Assembly: GCA_955652625.1 (NCBI GenBank) | Contig: CATPBM010000285.1 | Location: forward strand, 1-7,064 | Direction of reading: 5' to 3' | DNA: 7,064 bases | DNA from: an uncultured Steroidobacteraceae bacterium | Lineage (GTDB): Bacteria > Pseudomonadota > Gammaproteobacteria > Steroidobacterales > Steroidobacteraceae | In this document: one piece after another, positions 5,806-7,064 of the stretch | Layout of the letters: every line of letters starts with the position of its first letter | How positions within the stretch are numbered: the stretch's first letter is position 1 | Notes under the pieces: model-generated | The model's database searches: none | Seen by the model: the letters and a program-made list of their open reading frames with translations, nothing else | What the model was told of the DNA's origin: nothing | Program-made: the position numbers and the translations under genes

Positions 5806-6723
5806 ACTCAGGGCGCCCATGGTCACGCCGCGGATGCGCGCAACCGCGACATCCTCATCTACGTCAATGGGGAGCTGCAGCCGCGCGATCGGGCCGTGAT
5901 ATCGGTGTTCGACTCCGGCTTCATCCTCGGCGATGGGGTATGGGAGGGGCTGCGTGTGCATCGCGGGCGCATTGCCTTCCTCGACATGCATCTGGATCGG
6001 CTCTGCGAGGCCGCCAAGGCGATCGATCTCGACATCGGCATGGATCGCGCCGCCCTCAGCGCGGCGCTCTACCAGACACTCTCGGCCAACCGCATGAGCG
6101 AGGGCGTGCACATTCGCCTCATGGTGACGCGGGGATTGAAGAGCACGCCCTATCAGGATCCGCGCGCCTGCATCGGGCCGGCCACCGTGGTCATCATTCC
6201 CGAATACAAGTTGCCCCTGCCGCAGACACTCACACGCGGCCTGCGCCTGTTCACGGTGCACGTCAGGCGCGGCGCTCCGGACGTTCAGGATCCGAAGCTC
6301 AATTCGCACTCCAAGCTCAATTGCATCACCGCCTGCATCCAGGCGACCAAAGCCGGCGCCGATGAGGCGCTGATGCTCGATCCGCACGGGTTCGTCGCAA
6401 CCTGCAACTCGACTCATTTCTTTATCGTGCGCCGCGGAGAGGTATGGACCCCGACCGGCAGGTACTGCCTTGCGGGCATCACCCGCGCCAACGTGCTGCG
6501 CATCTGTCACGAGAGCGGAATTGCCGCGTATGAGAAGGACTTCAGCCTGACCGAGGTGTACTCGGCGGAGGAGGCGTTCGTGACGGGCACCTTCGCAGGC
6601 GTCGCCCCGGTCATCGAGGTCGATGGGCGCAGGATCAGCCCCGGGCGCGGGCCGCTCGTGGAACGCCTGCAGCGGTTGTACCTGGAGCTGATTGAGCGGG
6701 ACATCGCGACTCACGCCCCATGA
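5803..6723 (+). CDS. Class IV PLP-dependent aminotransferase (branched-chain/D-amino-acid aminotransferase-like)
   Basis: A 306-residue fold-type IV PLP enzyme, close to the usual ~300. The N-terminal part has YVNGELQPRDRAVISVFDSG and GDGVWEGLRVHRGRIAFLDM, a classic opening in which the loop and HLDRL contact substrate and PLP. The Schiff-base lysine is K171 in NSHSKLNCITA. The following strand reads GADEALMLDPHGFVATCNST, then HFFIV. The C-terminal PLP-phosphate loop is YCLAGITRANVLRIC, and ends with EKDFSLTEVYSAEEAFVTGT. Most class IV members have Glu after GxxA (as in G-x-V-A-E), contacting the PLP pyridine nitrogen; here it is Thr (T200). The lysine and phosphate sites are intact, so PLP binding is likely, but the reaction cannot be named; automatic pipelines would call it IlvE. 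Its stop overlaps the sulfotransferase-like start as ATGA. Substrate unknown; transamination, lyase or racemase-type chemistry are all possible. Confidence 0.85.
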   Translation: MTQGAHGHAADARNRDILIYVNGELQPRDRAVISVFDSGFILGDGVWEGLRVHRGRIAFLDMHLDRLCEAAKAIDLDIGMDRAALSAALYQTLSANRMSEGVHIRLMVTRGLKSTPYQDPRACIGPATVVIIPEYKLPLPQTLTRGLRLFTVHVRRGAPDVQDPKLNSHSKLNCITACIQATKAGADEALMLDPHGFVATCNSTHFFIVRRGEVWTPTGRYCLAGITRANVLRICHESGIAAYEKDFSLTEVYSAEEAFVTGTFAGVAPVIEVDGRRISPGRGPLVERLQRLYLELIERDIATHAP

Positions 6724-7064
6724 GCGCGCTGCGTCTGGCGGTGTGGTCCGGCCCGCGCAATATTTCTACCGCCATGATGCGTGCCTGGGAAAATCGCGGC
6801 GACTGCGCGGTGATCGACGAGCCCCTGTACGCGCACTACCTCGCGCAGACCGGGCTGGATCATCCCGGACGCGAGGAAGTCATTGCCGCCGGTGAACCGG
6901 ACTGGCGCAGGGTTGCGGCCGTGCTCACCGGGCCGGTGCCCCGCGGCAAGGCGATTTTTTACCAGAAGCACATGACGCATCATCTCCTGCCGGACATCAG
7001 CCGCAGCTGGCTGGCAAAACTGACTCACGTCTTCCTGATCCGTGACCCGCGCGAAGTGCTGGCC
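6720..7064 (+). CDS. Sulfotransferase-like P-loop protein, 5' part
   Basis: The first 115 codons of a gene that runs out of the window. The ATG overlaps the aminotransferase stop (ATGA) with only weak ribosome-binding potential, so translational coupling is likely. VWSGPRNISTAMMRAWENRG is a modified P-loop, corresponding to the 5'-phosphosulfate-binding loop of PAPS-dependent sulfotransferases. Then come DEPLYAHYLAQTGLDHPG and KAIFYQKHMTHHLL. LTHVFLIRDPREVLA corresponds to the 3'-phosphate-binding strand (R-D-P-R-x-x-L). I recall bacterial relatives of about 240 residues, but the C-terminal half is not visible here. Family knowledge supports a sulfotransferase fold; real sulfonation activity is unproven, and some relatives are described only as P-loop NTPases. 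Its pairing with the class IV PLP enzyme suggests the two act on the same metabolite. Confidence 0.83.
   Translation, partial: MSALRLAVWSGPRNISTAMMRAWENRGDCAVIDEPLYAHYLAQTGLDHPGREEVIAAGEPDWRRVAAVLTGPVPRGKAIFYQKHMTHHLLPDISRSWLAKLTHVFLIRDPREVLA

Noticed and set aside
5725..6714. 329-codon minus-strand frame opposite the aminotransferase
   Set aside because: Antisense shadow of an intact PLP enzyme with a strong ribosome-binding site.
5803..6723. Calling the aminotransferase IlvE or D-alanine aminotransferase
   Set aside because: The missing PLP-nitrogen Glu and the sulfotransferase-like partner make a specific housekeeping name unsafe.
1..7064. CRISPR array, tRNA/rRNA, insertion sequence, attachment site
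   Set aside because: No regularly spaced repeats, no tRNA-like cloverleaf, no transposase or integrase frame and no flanking terminal inverted repeats were seen on reading both strands.

Overview
The window looks like a stretch of chromosome from a high-GC (roughly 65-70% over most of its length) free-living proteobacterium. The gene families, the ATGA-type overlaps and the dimethylarginine hydrolase variant fit Gammaproteobacteria best, but no marker gene is present and the taxon is an inference. The first ~240 bases are clearly different in composition (about 51% GC by hand count).

Left part (1-2756): an AT-richer, C-terminally truncated fragment of a secreted N,N-dimethylformamidase-beta-like domain runs into an intact LysR-family regulator (+). 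A small membrane protein of the DUF4126 type (-) follows, convergent with the regulator. A dimethylarginine dimethylaminohydrolase (DDAH, +) is divergent from the membrane protein. All DDAH catalytic residues are visible.

Middle (2775-3550): a wrecked MscS-type mechanosensitive channel gene, with an in-frame early TGA, two opposite single-base frameshifts and an internal deletion of part of the beta domain.

Right part (3622-7064): the most interesting region. A gamma-butyrobetaine-hydroxylase-like Fe(II)/2-oxoglutarate oxygenase overlaps by ATGA with an HD-domain protein whose metal-ligand layout resembles the mixed-valence di-iron oxygenases PhnZ and TmpB. This two-gene architecture is that of TmpA/TmpB (and PhnY/PhnZ), which oxidise and cleave organophosphonates. 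After it come the scar of a secreted amidohydrolase that has lost nearly all its middle, and then a class IV PLP enzyme that overlaps by ATGA with a sulfotransferase-like P-loop protein cut by the window end. The PLP enzyme keeps its Schiff-base lysine but has Thr where most relatives have the PLP-binding Glu. The same-strand layout with two stop/start overlaps suggests one operon encoding an uncharacterised small-molecule pathway: two-step oxidation, a PLP step and a sulfotransferase-like step. The substrate is unknown; a methylated-amine phosphonate is the leading guess for the oxygenase pair only.

Four gene relics in 7 kb show either strong local gene decay or, for the single-base shifts, possible sequencing errors. 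The internal deletions are harder to explain as errors.
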